64,000 nt of DNA, from NCBI GenBank assembly GCA_004154925.1, contig QJNS01000128.1, positions 62,001 through 126,000 of the forward strand. Reading direction: 5' to 3'. Position 1 is the stretch's first letter; each line of letters starts with the position of its first letter. The translations under genes were made by a program, and so were the position numbers. This DNA comes from Monosporascus cannonballus. Its lineage: Eukaryota > Ascomycota > Sordariomycetes > Xylariales. Of the stretch, positions 35,925 through 47,023 are shown one piece after another. The notes under the pieces are model-generated. The model made no database searches, had not been told where the DNA came from, and was given only the letters and a program-made list of their open reading frames with translations.

Positions 35925-36959
35925 GGCTCGGAGAAGGGACAACATGGCAATCATTCCAGCCTACTGACACCAAACGCATACTCACGGGAGACGGATACAA
36001 TCTGACTTGCAGGTGTTCTGAGAGCGGCCTGGACCCACTGGTGTTGTAAAGGATCGACAGGGAAACAGGGACACAAAGATGAGATGTAACGGCCATTTAA
36101 TGGTTCGGCTAAACCGGATGCAGAGAGCCTCCCAGACAACGGAGTTAACTCGCCCTTGAAACAATCTCTTGGCAGGTATTATTATAACGTCTTCTCTGCA
36201 CGATACCCCTCTTTTCCAAGTCCATAGTTTGCATGCCTTTCCGGCTACTCCGTGCTCAACTTGGCACTGATATCCTTTGGGGAGCTTTACGTGCCTGTTT
36301 CATTGGCCGGCAGTGCTCAGCCCTTTCCATGTAGTTTGGTACCATATGCAGGAACTGGTCCCCCGACATCCAATAATTATCCCTCGCCCCACACATAAGA
36401 TAACTAGGTAACTTGCGTGTTGACATTGGGAAGTCTGCAGATACGGCCTCGAATGACGTCGTGCAAGCTCTGGCAGCAGGAACAGCACACCATGCAGTTA
36501 TGTCCTTCGGATGGGGCACGACATCAAATTCAAGTCTTCGTTTGACGTGGCTAGAGCCACTTGAGAAAACTGAAAACAGTCTTGATATTTGATGAGTACC
36601 ACTTGGACAGAGCACATGTATGAACCCCTCCATGCATAGCGCTATTTGGTTTCCTCTTACTCCAGCCCCACAAGATCGGCATTATCGCTGTGGGCCACCA
36701 CCAAGTTAAGCCAAAATAGCGACAACTATTAGCGCTGGAGCTTAGAGCCTAACTCACTATCTAGCGCCACCGATAACTAGGTGGTTGTCGTTCCCCAATT
36801 CCCCGCATCAAGGAACTTAACTACCAGCAGGCTATTAACCTACCCTAGGGGATTTCCCTTGGGCTAATCTTGGCACTTTGAAACCAAATCTCCGACAACC
36901 TCGAATCATCTTTTCAGATCAACCTCTCATCAAATTTACAGACAAGTCTATATTTATTC
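35925..36959. other. No confident gene
   Basis: A 125-codon open frame on the minus strand (36256-36633) is the longest and has no features I recognise. Codon usage and flanks do not argue for a gene. No repeats, RNA genes or signals were seen. Confidence 0.4.
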
Positions 36960-37328
36960 ATGCTTTACAAATTCAAGCGGACAGGCTCATCGGGCCTTCT
37001 CCCGCGGTCACAGGTAGTTAGCAGTAAGCTTCGCATTCCTTGGTTGCCGACACAACCGGGCCCCTTCTACTCGCATGCAGGCGCTCTTCTTCTCGTGACA
37101 CTGCGTACTTGCAGCGTTGCACTCAGCGATCTGCATGTTCTGAACCTGTTGTGGAAGGTCACCGCCTTCAACTCACGCGACGGCAAGTTGAGGAAATGAT
37201 CCGAGGAATATGAAGATAATGCAACCCCGATGATGTTCAGGACAGGGGAACCCTTCGTCCACATGCTAGGGACCCCCAACTTCAGTTACCTATCCGTATT
37301 CTTTGACATCCAGACGGATATGCATTAG
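36960..37328 (+). pseudogene. Possible relic of an unrecognised coding sequence
   Basis: An open frame of 79 codons starts at 36960. It is interrupted by TGA at 37197-37199 and continues in the same frame to TAG at 37326-37328. The part after the stop (FRTGEPFVHMLGTPNFSYLS and VFFDIQTDMH) has the look of a conserved protein, but I cannot name the family. It may be a nonsense-mutated remnant or chance. Confidence 0.25.
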
Positions 37329-38121
37329 GTCACATTATGGCCCTCTGTTGCCGTTACTGATACACTTTCCGGTCGAATTACCATATCATGAGCTAGCCCT
37401 CACGCGTCAAACAGGGGTCAGGGTATGCCGTCACATGCTCCACGGCGGCCACTTTCCCGTAAGGATACGGGTCGGCCTCCGCAGTGCGTTCTTCGGTAGT
37501 CAAGCCGCATTTCTTACTTCGTCCTGCTATGCTCGATTTCTTTATAGCAGACAGTGACCGATCGACACTGCTAGTGTTTTTAGGCGTAGATCAGGCCCTA
37601 GGCTAGTAATTTTAAGCCGAAAGAGAAAGTTGGAAATCGCCTTTTACAGAGCTCTTTTATTTAATTTAATGACCGGTTCGGCCCCTTTTATTCGGGCCGG
37701 GATGCATATACCGAGCTGTACGCTAACGCATGCACGACGCACATTTATTAACTATACCCTGTGAAGTAGATCTGATCTACTAGCCGAAGACAAACTCCCG
37801 TATACTCTTTAACTTTATCTCGTATCTATGGAGGCCCACTGGGTCCGGTTGCCTTGTAGGGCGTGGCAGGAGCCCACCTGCAGATTGGGAAATGCTACCA
37901 CATAGTTGGTCATGACCTGGTTCACGTATCATGCGTGTGATGTTGCGATTTTGGGCCGTCCACAAACATATAATAAGGGGGCCTTCTCAATCATTCGCCT
38001 GGTTTCGTTTGATTAGAGCTATGCTCCTCGCTCAGGTATAGGTAGTCCTATTCACTCTTTAAAGTTGGTATTATCTCGGCAGTCAGCTCGGCCAGCGGTC
38101 ACAACCACCTAATCTCTAAGC
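37329..38121. promoter_or_regulatory. Upstream region of the GH47 gene
   Basis: No gene is seen in this stretch. A TATA-like ATATAATAAG at about 37967-37976 lies some 150 bp before the GH47 start and is the best core promoter candidate. CT-rich stretches follow it. Confidence 0.35.
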
Positions 38122-39836
38122 ATGGTGTCCTCCGCCATCGCGTTGGCCGCTGTTGGCTATATCTCCCAAGCTATCGCTGCTCCGTCCTACGTTGCCCATC
38201 CTGAGAGGACGGCTGCCGTCAAGGAGGTCTTCCAACATGCCTGGGATGGTTACTATACATACGCCTTCCCCAACGATACGCTACGGCCCGTCTCGCAGGG
38301 CTATGAGAATGACAGGCAAGTAAAGTAGTTGAACGGCTCCAAGAACGTAACTGACGCCAGAGTCAGAAACGGTTGGGGGGCGAGTGCGGTCGATGCGCTG
38401 TCGACGGCTCTCATCATGGGAAACCAAGAAGTCGTTGATCAAATCCTGGAGTTCATCCCCACGATCAACTTCGACTTGACCGCTCCCGGCCGGGAAGCCG
38501 TCTCTGTATTTGAGACGACCATTCGCTATCTAGGTGGCCTGCTTTCTGGTAGGTCCACCGCTGACGCTGCTGTGTGTTTGTGCTAAGTCAGTTGCATAGC
38601 ATATGACCTCCTGACGGGTTCTCTGAGCGAATATGGTCACGATCAGGAGGCCGTGAAGGCGCTTCTGGACCAGGCGACGCACCTGGCAGATATCCTCAGT
38701 GATTCATTCGACACTCCCAGTGGAATCCCGAGGAATACGCTATTCGTCACGCCTAGCGGGACTCGCCCGTCGGACGATGAGACCAACGGTATCGCCACCA
38801 TCGGGACGCTCATCCTGGAGTGGACCCGCCTGAGCGATCTCACCGGCAACCCGAAATATCACGAGCTCGTCCAAAAGGCCGAAGACTATCTTCTTTCGCC
38901 TCTGAACCCGGAGCTAGGCGAGCCTTTCCCGGGCCTGATCGGCACCAACTTGAACGTTACTGACGGGCTATTCGTCGACTCTAGCGGCGGCTGGAACGGC
39001 GGCACCGACAGTTTCTACGAGTATCTCATCAAGATGTACTTGTACGATAGTGAGAAGTATAAATTCTACTTGGAACGCTGGATTGCTGCTATCGACTCGA
39101 GCATCGAGTACTTGACGTCTCACCCCACGAGCCGGCCTGACATCACTTTCCTTGCTGCGTACCGTGGAGCCAACGACTTGAACTTCGTCTCGACTCATCG
39201 TAAGTTACGGGCAGTCTGTTTGGTTGAGAATAGAGCATTAACAGTGCCACAGTGGCATGTTTCGACGGCGGCAACTTCATCCTGGGAGGCCTCACGCTGG
39301 ACAGAAAGGACTACATCGAGTACGGCCTCGAGCTTGTGAACGGCTGCCACGAGACGTACCTCGCCACCGAGACCCAAATAGGCCCCGAGGTGTTCCGGTG
39401 GCAAGACAGCAAGCTGCCGCCCAACGCGAGCAACAACCAGCCGCCGCCGGCCCAATGGGCCGACTTCTACGAGGACGCCGGGTTCTGGATTCAGGGGAGC
39501 AGCTACGTGCTGCGGCCCGAGGTCATCGAGAGCTACTACTACGCGTACCGCGCGACGGGTGACACGATGTACCAGGACTGGGCGTGGGACGCATTCGTGG
39601 CCATCAACGCCACGACGCGCGCGGGGGTTGGCTACAGCAGTGTCTCGGACGTCAACGCGCCGGGGGGTGGCGAGAAGACCGACTTCCAGGAGAGCTTCTT
39701 TTTTGCTGAGGTCCTCAAGTACAGCTACCTCGTCCAGGCTGAGGAGGCGCCCTGGCAGGTCTCGGCCGACCACGACAATCGGTTCGTCTATAACACCGAG
39801 GCGCACCCTCTGAGGGCCAAGGGAGACCCTATCTGA
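38122..39836 (+). CDS. Secreted alpha-1,2-mannosidase, GH47 (class I)
   Basis: This is a glycoside hydrolase family 47 enzyme that trims alpha-1,2-linked mannose from N-glycans in a calcium-dependent inverting reaction. Exons 38122-38315, 38367-38548, 38600-39199 and 39253-39836 give roughly 520 residues. A signal peptide of about 20 residues ([20 protein letters not shown]) indicates secretion. Family hallmarks in order are [142 protein letters not shown] and the C-terminal NTEAHP that binds calcium. The first intron (38316-38366) has a GC donor (GCAAGT) with a good branch site. The N-terminus lacks an obvious transmembrane anchor, so it is more likely secreted than an ER/Golgi enzyme. Confidence 0.92.
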
Positions 39837-40819
39837 ATTTGGAGCCATGGGGCAGAGAGCGGGGCTTTGGGGGACGGGAAGGGTTGCGGATTCTTGCATG
39901 CATATATGGGGCCCGCTTGCATAGACGAGCATTTGGATGCGGTGCATGAGGGAATAGAATAGACTTGGTTGGCATTGCCCTATGCTACTAGAGGCTAGTT
40001 ATTTCTATAATGTATATCTTAAATTCGAACGATGTGGAATATTACCAGTACATATATACTGTTTTGTTATCTATCGACATTTAGCCTGCTCTCAGACAAC
40101 GGCCTACTGTCCATAAGAAAAACTGGGGATATACCTATGCTCCTGTTCACCCGGACGCTTTCCCACTGAGAAGTTTGTGGCCTCCCTTGGGTTACAAAAG
40201 AATGACCCTTTAAATACAGTATTTGGTCCACTAAAGCGCCTCAAACGCCGAGGCCAGAAGATTATTGACGAACTGCAGAAAAGCGCCTTCTCGTCCATTG
40301 TATAACCCCTAGCGAGAGGGAGAATCCCGTCGAGCAGAGCATCTAGTACGTCCACAATCACGTTGTGGTCACCATACCTGACCTGGAGTGCCAGGGGCCC
40401 GCAGAAGGTTGTAGTCGGTAAACCCGGATAGCATCACGATGGCAGTCCTGGTCTTCCCAGAGCACGGTTTCCAGGTTTGGAGATAGAAATGGAGATAACG
40501 TTGTTCTGAGGCTCATGAACGCTCGACAAGGTAGCATCCTCTCGAGGCAAACTCGCGGTGTTCTGTCCGATGGCGTGTTCCAGATTCTTATGTCGAAAGC
40601 GACAAGAACCAGCAAGCGCCCAGAAACGGCGAGAAAATATGTCTATAATTCTACCTCTAACTGGACGGCTCTATAGTGGGGCCATAAAGGCGCTCCTCAG
40701 AATCTATCGAATCTATGCTCTAGCGAAGGGGGGTATACTTCTATCGCAGGTTATATGCCCATCTATGCTGCCCCTCTCTATGTGTTTGCGTCTCTCTCGC
40801 TCTAATATACGCCGTCCGT
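39837..40819. other. Intergenic; no recognised gene
   Basis: Holds the convergent 3' flanks of GH47 and the methyltransferase gene. Two short overlapping minus-strand frames (40104-40361 and 40358-40615) look non-coding. No repeats were seen. Confidence 0.4.
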
Positions 40820-42256
40820 CTATGCCCAACCGATTCGGAACAACCTATACCCACTCTCGTCACCGCGGCCGACGCCCCTGCGCTTCTCGATCCACTCCTC
40901 GCCAAGGATCGCCAGTTTATGACCGTCCACTGGGCGGTCCTTCTCCTCCACGGCCGCGAAGGCGGCCCGAACCGTGTCGCTGATTCCGGCGAATTTGCCG
41001 TTCGGCCGCACCGTGGCCACGAGCCAGAACACGCCCGCCGGAGCCAGCAGCCGCGCCGCGCAGTCCCGCAGCCATGCCGCGTGCTCCGGCGCGTATACCA
41101 CGTCCGTCGCGACCAGCACGTCAGCGCGCGCCTCGTCGAGCGGCGGGCCTAGCGAGGGCGCCGACCAGTCGAGTGCGCACGAGTCGATGACTGGTGCCGC
41201 CGGGTGAAATGGGGAAGAAGATGGGGGGGGAAAGTTTACCGCAATGTTTGCTCGCAGGTTCGACAGCACCGCCGGGTGGTAGTCCGTCGCGATCACGGAC
41301 GGGCTCGGTACGCCGAGGCGCGGCAGCGCGGCTGCGAGCACGAGACTCACAAGTCCCGTGCCGGCGCCGAGCTCGACGAGGCGCGGACTCGTTTTCGGAT
41401 TCGAGCCGGGTAGTACGGCAGCCTCGTCGGTTTCGGCAGCGGGCTTGGTGCGGAGGATGCGGCCGAGGAAGCGCTCGGGCGCCGCACACAGGAGCTCCGA
41501 GAACACGATCGAGGCGCCCCAGCTCTGCAGCCCGACGTCGGTGTGGTCGTCGTTGCTCGCGCCGGCCAGGCCGTCGTTGAGGCGCACCTTAATGACTGCG
41601 GTGGTGGCGGGTGCGTCCGTATTGCCCACCCAACCATCGCCCGAGGCAAAGGGACTAACAGCAGCAGTAGTAATAGTCGTAATGGAGGCGGCGTCGAAAG
41701 CAGGCGACAAAAAGAGTTCGAACGAGAACTCGCGCGCGATCTGCGCCGTCTCCTCGGCATGCCTCTCCTCCTCCGCCGCCGTGCTGGCGAAGAACGACGA
41801 CAACACGCACGAGGCGCGCTCGACGGTGCGCTCGCGCGCTTCCTCGGTGCCGAAGCAGGTCAGCTCCTCGGAGCGCGCGATGAAGCCTGTAAGCCAGCGC
41901 TCGGCGAAGCCGCGCTCGAAGGAGTCTGCGCGCAGCATTTCGGCGCCGGCGGCGTGGTCACTATCGCCATCGCCCCGATCTCCGTCCTCGTCCTCGTTCC
42001 CCGACACGTACCCGGAATCAACGACTATGGGGGTGCACGAGCCGGTTGCGGTGGTGGCCACCGCACCGACGTATTTTCCTCCGCGCTCAAAACGTGATGA
42101 CTGGTGGAAGGCAAATGAGGGCGGCAGCGGGCAGTAGAGAGCGTACAGGTTGCCCAGGGCCGCGGCGAGCTCGTCCTCGGTAACCCACTCGAGGGAGCGC
42201 AGGGCCGGCAGGCTACGCGTGGGAGGAAGCAGCAGCGGATGACCCGCTAGCCGCAT
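40820..42256 (-). CDS. METTL21-type (family 16) protein methyltransferase
   Basis: A single exon of 478 residues, very GC-rich. The C-terminal half is a class I SAM-dependent methyltransferase of the lysine/METTL21 group (fungal Nnt1/EFM-like): LQSWGASIVFSELL at about residue 243 (the family W-GA-V-L segment), SAM loop LVELGAGTGLVSLVLA at about 293, ATDYHPAVLSNLRANI at about 323 and VLVATDVVYAPEHAAWL at about 385, the post-II acidic motif. The N-terminal 240 residues are a fungal extension with an acidic Asp-Gly-rich stretch (about 86-105). The likely substrate is a lysine on a translation factor or chaperone, but family members are too similar to assign one. The start at 42256 is the first ATG and fits the family N-terminus. 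Confidence 0.88.
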   Translation of the reverse strand: MRLAGHPLLLPPTRSLPALRSLEWVTEDELAAALGNLYALYCPLPPSFAFHQSSRFERGGKYVGAVATTATGSCTPIVVDSGYVSGNEDEDGDRGDGDSDHAAGAEMLRADSFERGFAERWLTGFIARSEELTCFGTEEARERTVERASCVLSSFFASTAAEEERHAEETAQIAREFSFELFLSPAFDAASITTITTAAVSPFASGDGWVGNTDAPATTAVIKVRLNDGLAGASNDDHTDVGLQSWGASIVFSELLCAAPERFLGRILRTKPAAETDEAAVLPGSNPKTSPRLVELGAGTGLVSLVLAAALPRLGVPSPSVIATDYHPAVLSNLRANIAVNFPPPSSSPFHPAAPVIDSCALDWSAPSLGPPLDEARADVLVATDVVYAPEHAAWLRDCAARLLAPAGVFWLVATVRPNGKFAGISDTVRAAFAAVEEKDRPVDGHKLAILGEEWIEKRRGVGRGDESGYRLFRIGWA

Positions 42257-42993
42257 CGGAGGAGCGCGGCGAAGGCCTTCCTAGGTCCCTTAGGTCAGGA
42301 GTGCTGGTGAAGTGAGTGTGATGTGGAAGAAATTAAGGGCTGTGGATAAGAGGCCATGATGGATCGCATTATTTTTGATAAAGGCGATAGGGGGTGCCCT
42401 AGCGCCACGTGTGGGTCCACAAGCGAAGTGCGCTCCAGACCTGCCCGAGTGAAACTATCGTGAAAAAAAAAGGGACTTCGGTTGACCGCTACGGGTCAAG
42501 GCTCTGTCGGTCAATTCGCACCCAATCATGTCTCACGAATTACCCACGTCGTATTCCCGGTATTTTGAATCGCGTTGTTGAATGCCATCCGAGGCGCTTC
42601 TGTTATATCCGCCGCCTTTTGTCCTGTGTATCTCTATTTATTACCACCCTTAACGTGACTTATTGAAACGAACCTCTTGGAAGATATACTGTAATATCTT
42701 CTTTGTGCCCATCAAAGCTTCTTCGGCGAGGTCGGCAAGGAGTCTCTTTTTAAATTCAACGGACGCCTATTTCATTTACAGATCTCTAGAAAGTGGCATC
42801 ATCAATAGTAGCACCGTTGCCCCTTAGTTCTTAAAGCCACAGGTATTCTTGCCTTACTCCGAGCCCGCCATGCCTTTCCAAACTCCACATGCAATGTCAT
42901 GATCTCCTTTCCCCTGTTGGTATAAATACATATAAATTCACCTCTCTTCGGTATCATCCAAACAGGATTTGAGGTTTGAGTTTGGCTCCGTAC
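42257..42993. other. Intergenic; no recognised gene
   Basis: This is the shared upstream region of the methyltransferase and downstream region of FMP52. A short plus-strand frame (42409-42666) has no recognisable content. Confidence 0.4.
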
Positions 42994-43751
42994 TCAGAAC
43001 TTCCACTCGTCTCTTTCAATCCTCACCGGATCTGCCTGTCCCAGCACCCAGTATTTGCTGGGCGCCTTACCCTGCTGGGTCAGAATCGCGGCGTGCACAA
43101 CGGCTCGGCCGATCGCCTCGGCGTCCTGACCAACCCCGTTCTGCCAGTCCTGGCTGATCCTGCCCAGGATTCGGACGGCGGCGTTGAGCAAGGGGCCGCC
43201 CGGATGCTCGACCTCACGCTTGCCAGGATGGCACCCGGCCGTATGACGATGGCATGCTCCGAACCCGATGTCCCTGATGGCATCTTCTACGCCCTGCTTC
43301 ATCCGCGAGAACGGCACATAGCCACGAAGCAGACCTCGCGTCCCCGCCGACGATACGAAGAGGTAGGTCTTGACGCCAGCGGCGTGAGCAGCTCTGGCGA
43401 GTTCTATGTTCACTAGCATGGGCTTAGCATATTCGCAGCCGCAACAAAGCGGCGCGTTGAAAACTCACGGTTGTAGTCTATCTTCCATTGGTTCGCGATA
43501 CCTCCGGCCTGTACTCTCGTCATGCCGAGGGAAGATATCACTATGGACGGCGTTGGAGACAAGGAAGAGAGGACATGAGCCCACTTGGTGGTATCGGCCT
43601 CTATCTGCGCGGATAGCTTCGGCGACTCGGTCCTCGGCGGACGACGGGAGATGGTGTGGACAACCAGGTTGGTATCGAGTGTGAGCAAAGCGGACAAGAT
43701 CCGATGGCCAACCAGCCCGGTACTACCGAATATAACTGCTGTGCTTGCCAT
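42994..43751 (-). CDS. fmp52: FMP52, mitochondrial NAD(P)-binding Rossmann protein
   Basis: This is the fungal FMP52 family, a mitochondrial outer-membrane-associated atypical short-chain dehydrogenase related to TIP30/HTATIP2. Exons are 43751-43469 and 43412-42994, about 233 residues. The start at 43751 gives the family N-terminus MASTAVIFGSTGLVG, whose GSTGLVG is the dinucleotide loop; an upstream in-frame ATG at 43817 is less likely. Other landmarks are GGIANQWKIDYN|LNIELARAA across the intron, FVSSAGTRG, the YVPFSRMKQGVEDAI active-site-like segment, and the end GKAPSKYWVLGQAD. Between about 43,219 and 43,263 the frame reads GACHRHTAGCHPG, whereas the shifted frame reads the conserved EHAIVIRPGAILA. 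So an extra base and a missing base swap the frame for about 13 codons. Confidence 0.88.
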
Positions 43752-44408
43752 GGCGAAACTGAACTCTAGGCCACGTGGACTGGTATCTACGGAGAGGTGC
43801 GAGTGAACGCACGTCAAATTCTTGGCTAAAGGAGGGACAGGATTCTAAGGTACACATACAATATCCAGCCATTGTTCCTCTTTCCCTTTCAGAGACATGC
43901 AACTGGACAGTCCTTTTTTGTGACATAAGGCGCTGCTGAAGCTTGCTGATAAGGAAAAGTGTGAAATTATGGCATCTTGACTATTGTCGCCATCACATAC
44001 AGAAGAACTTTAGAGAGGACTCAGGGGAGTTCGTATCGATTAGTCGCTGAGGGAGTCTCCCCTAAGTCGCCGATAGTTGGCACCGGCGCCTGACACAGCA
44101 CTTACCCAATCTCCCAGAAGCCCGGTCGAGTCGTGCCCCAAGTACAACGTTGGGCCCCAATCGGCAAAGCTCTTCTGGTGCCAGTTATAACAGATTTCTC
44201 AATTTGGTTGACTGCCCAAGTGGTTATAACAGCAAATTCATAAAGTCTTCATTCTATCAATTCGTTAATTTTAGTCCAATGTGTCCGACTGCGACTAGTT
44301 AACGAATGACAACCCCGCCTTGGAATTCTTGCAACTTGCGACATCGCAATGTATCGGACCCTGACTTTCTTCACATGCACCTGGGTCGCGAATCTCTTTC
44401 CAGTTAAC
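43752..44408. other. Intergenic; FMP52 promoter side
   Basis: No coding sequence is recognised. A purine/pyrimidine-asymmetric stretch around 43,830-43,900 lies upstream of FMP52. The downstream flank of the dehydrogenase includes a repeated GGTTATAACAG-like phrase around 44,185-44,235. Confidence 0.35.
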
Positions 44409-45400
44409 TTAGTACTCAGACGGAATTGTCGATAATTTTCCACCATCATTGACGAGGATGAGGCCGTTGCAATAAGCGCCCGCTCTGCCTGCCAGGTAGA
44501 GCACCGAGCCGCTCATTTCCTCATCACCTCCGAATCGTCTTGCTGGGATGAACATTGGATTATCGGGGGACTCCTTGGAAGGATCCCTTGTCCCAATCAA
44601 GCCATCGGCCAGCTCAGAAGGGAACACTAATATTTTGTCAACATATGAAAACTACCGCCAGCTAGGCACTACTTACATCCCGGCGCAAGCGCGTTGACCC
44701 TGATGCCGTACCTGGCCAGATTCGTGCTGGAATGCTTCGCGAGGTGCGCGATGGCCGCCTTGCTTGAGGTGTACGCCGGTGTAGAGGCTGCGGACCGGCT
44801 GTACGCCGAGATGCTGCTCGTGAAGATGACCTGACTCTGGATTGAGGGGACATCGCTGGCCCTATTGGTGGGGGCTCCGAACCCGCCTCTCAGCGCTTCC
44901 TTGTTACCCGCGTCGAGGAGCTCGAGAAACGCCAGCATCGTGAAGTATGCACCGCTGACGTTAACGTGGAGCGCCTGCGTGAAGTCTTCCATGGACACCT
45001 CGTCGAAAAGAGTCTGACGGAGTTCCGTGACCGACAAGGCGGGGTTATAGCGCTTCACGGGGCCGAGAACACCGGAGTTGGCGACCAGTAGGTTGACGTA
45101 GCCGGTGTCTTTTGTGACGAAGTCGACCGCGGCCTGCAGTGAGGATTTGGTTGAGACGTCGCATTCCACGGGAATGATGCTTGGATGCAGCGCTGCCGCC
45201 TCCTCAAGAACATCCTTTCTCCGTCCAAGGATATAGACTTTCTTGGCACCGGCGCCTACCAATGCCTTCGTCATCATCAATCCGATACCTATGGTCGGTT
45301 AGGCGTGATTCCCAAACACTGTATGGGCGCGCTTGCCTGTCCCGCCACCAGTCACGACCGCTATCATCCCATCGACACGGAATAGCCCGGAATAGTCCAT
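44409..45400 (-). CDS. Short-chain dehydrogenase/reductase (SDR)
   Basis: This is a classical SDR of about 297 residues. Exons are 45400-45337, 45288-44677 and 44626-44409. Cofactor motif TGGGTGIG is at about residues 18-25, split by the first intron; LVANSG is near 100; the active site is ISAYSRSAASTPAYTSSKAA, with catalytic Ser and Y-x3-K; VNALAPGLFPSE spans the second junction; FGGDEEMSGSVLYLA and NDGGK close the fold. An arginine after the second strand (LGRRKDVL) favours NADP. The first intron has a GC donor (GCAAGC) and a clear CTAAC branch site. Substrate unknown. Related fungal proteins are annotated as gluconate or rhamnolipid-type reductases, which I would not transfer. Confidence 0.9.
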
Positions 45401-46510
45401 TTTAATGCCTCTCTTAGTTGTAAGCTGGAAAACACTGGCGACGTGATAACAAGGGAATTGGAGCGACTGAGACTGTCACTGGGTTGGCACCTGCTTCTTA
45501 AGATGGGCTTTAACAAGAATGGCTCAACTGGATATTTTGTTTGAAGGGTTCCGCCCTAAACCGCTGGCACAGGGACTCGAATCAAATATGCGGGCAGCGG
45601 TAGTGTCTCTGGAGTTTATGGGGGATTCCGAAACCGCAACATGCATATACCTAGCACAACTCGGAGGTCCCGCCATTATTCCCATGCCAGAAAGGATAAT
45701 CCCGGAGTTAAGTATCTTCTCCGTCACCGTAACAAGGTGACACGAATTACTATAACTGCGGTGGTATTGCGTCGATGTCTGCTCGGTTTATTGTGCGAAG
45801 TTACATGCTCTGTATTGAGCAATGACCGCGTCAGCAAGTCCGACGGATATAACATATCCGCGTAGAAATGGTCTCCCATAGCGCAAGACCCTATCGAGAG
45901 GAAACCCTGTGCTATATCTCCCTTAGTAATCCCCGCAGGGGCTGAGATAGGCGCTATCCGACCCCAATTGTGCACAGTGCACAAAGCCACTTGTCTGCCT
46001 AATTAATCTGAGCTAACCTATGCATGCTTTTAGTTTTCGACGAACCACAAGTTTTATTTCCGGGTATACGCCTGGTAGGGCGATAAGATGGGGAGCTGAT
46101 AAACTCCTTGCGCCAAAATCCCATTGTCTACTGTCAACACCATAGGTTCTGAGAGTCTACCTACCGTATCAAATGCCGAGTGGTCTATACCAATGTCACA
46201 TATAATACATAGCTCTTGCATCAGCAAATGCTTGGTTCTCTTTATCACGGAGGAGTTGAAAGAAGACTCATAGAGGTCTTGCTATCCACCCTCAGGGGGA
46301 CCCCCTGTAGGACAAGAAAGGGCACACTCCTCACGATAACGGTGCACTCTCGTACTTTTACCCCTGCCCCCTTCTGTCGTATTCTTCATCCACTAGAATA
46401 ATACTGGAAGGTTAAGTAGTCGCTGGTCTCTTTATCAGTGATTGCACAGGCATGATAAACAAGTTGCATGAGTCTCACGCTTCTAATCTCCAACCGCAAC
46501 GCAGAAGGGG
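45401..46510. other. Intergenic; no recognised gene
   Basis: Several frames under 100 codons occur on both strands (for example 45519-45740 plus), none with recognisable content. It holds the SDR promoter. Confidence 0.4.
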
Positions 46511-46657
46511 TTACAAAACGAATCGTCCAGGTAGCTTACTAATCTGCTGCTCCAGCCATTGCTCAGGCTCGAGCATGTGGGAATGGAAGCCGTTTACATT
46601 CCAGTGACGCATAGCCGTGATTCTTTCCATGATTTTAGCGGTAATAATCGGGTTCCA
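46511..46657 (-). pseudogene. Possible C-terminal fragment of an unknown protein
   Basis: A stop-terminated minus-strand frame reads as plausible protein: IMERITAMRHWNVNGFHSHM, then LEPEQWLEQQISKLPGRFVL. Upstream of 46657 the frame degenerates and the coding-like signal changes frame. It may be the tail of a decayed gene. I do not recognise the family. Confidence 0.25.
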
Positions 46658-47023
46658 ATCGTCCCGTTTAGTGATAGCGGTAGATTTGTTGAGGAAAATA
46701 ATACATTCGGCTTATGTGGACGTAGAAGTCCTTGAACCTGCGGCCGCGAAGAACTTTCGCGAAGGTGACGATTGAACCACCATTCCGCGACCATAGTATT
46801 AGCTGGAGGGGCGTCGTCTAGCAATAGAATCAGGGACTGGTATGACTTTCATGGGTGGCATAGGTGAGCTCTTCATTCTTCTATCATGCTAATATTGGCT
46901 TGGTGTGCTACACTGCAATGAGGTAAAACTCAAACCGCTGGCCTGAAGCAACTGTCAATCAGACTCTCTTTTCGGAATATGAGACATAACACTACGCGGC
47001 GCCAGTATGTGACAGTCCGGGTT
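46658..47023. other. Intergenic; no recognised gene
   Basis: This short stretch downstream of PNG1 holds the 3' flank and possibly a last PNG1 intron: a GTAAGT directly follows the ATGG of its penultimate codons. No independent gene is seen. Confidence 0.35.

Noticed and set aside
36256..36633. 125-codon minus-strand frame downstream of ERCC1
   Set aside because: No motif, no promoter or splice context, and average composition; not enough to call a gene.
39195..39947. 250-codon minus-strand frame opposite GH47
   Set aside because: Shadow of GC-rich codons; GH47 motifs are on the plus strand in the same bases.
41358..42137. 259-codon plus-strand frame opposite the methyltransferase
   Set aside because: Low-complexity Ser/Arg/Ala composition, typical of an antisense shadow. 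The minus strand has clear SAM motifs.
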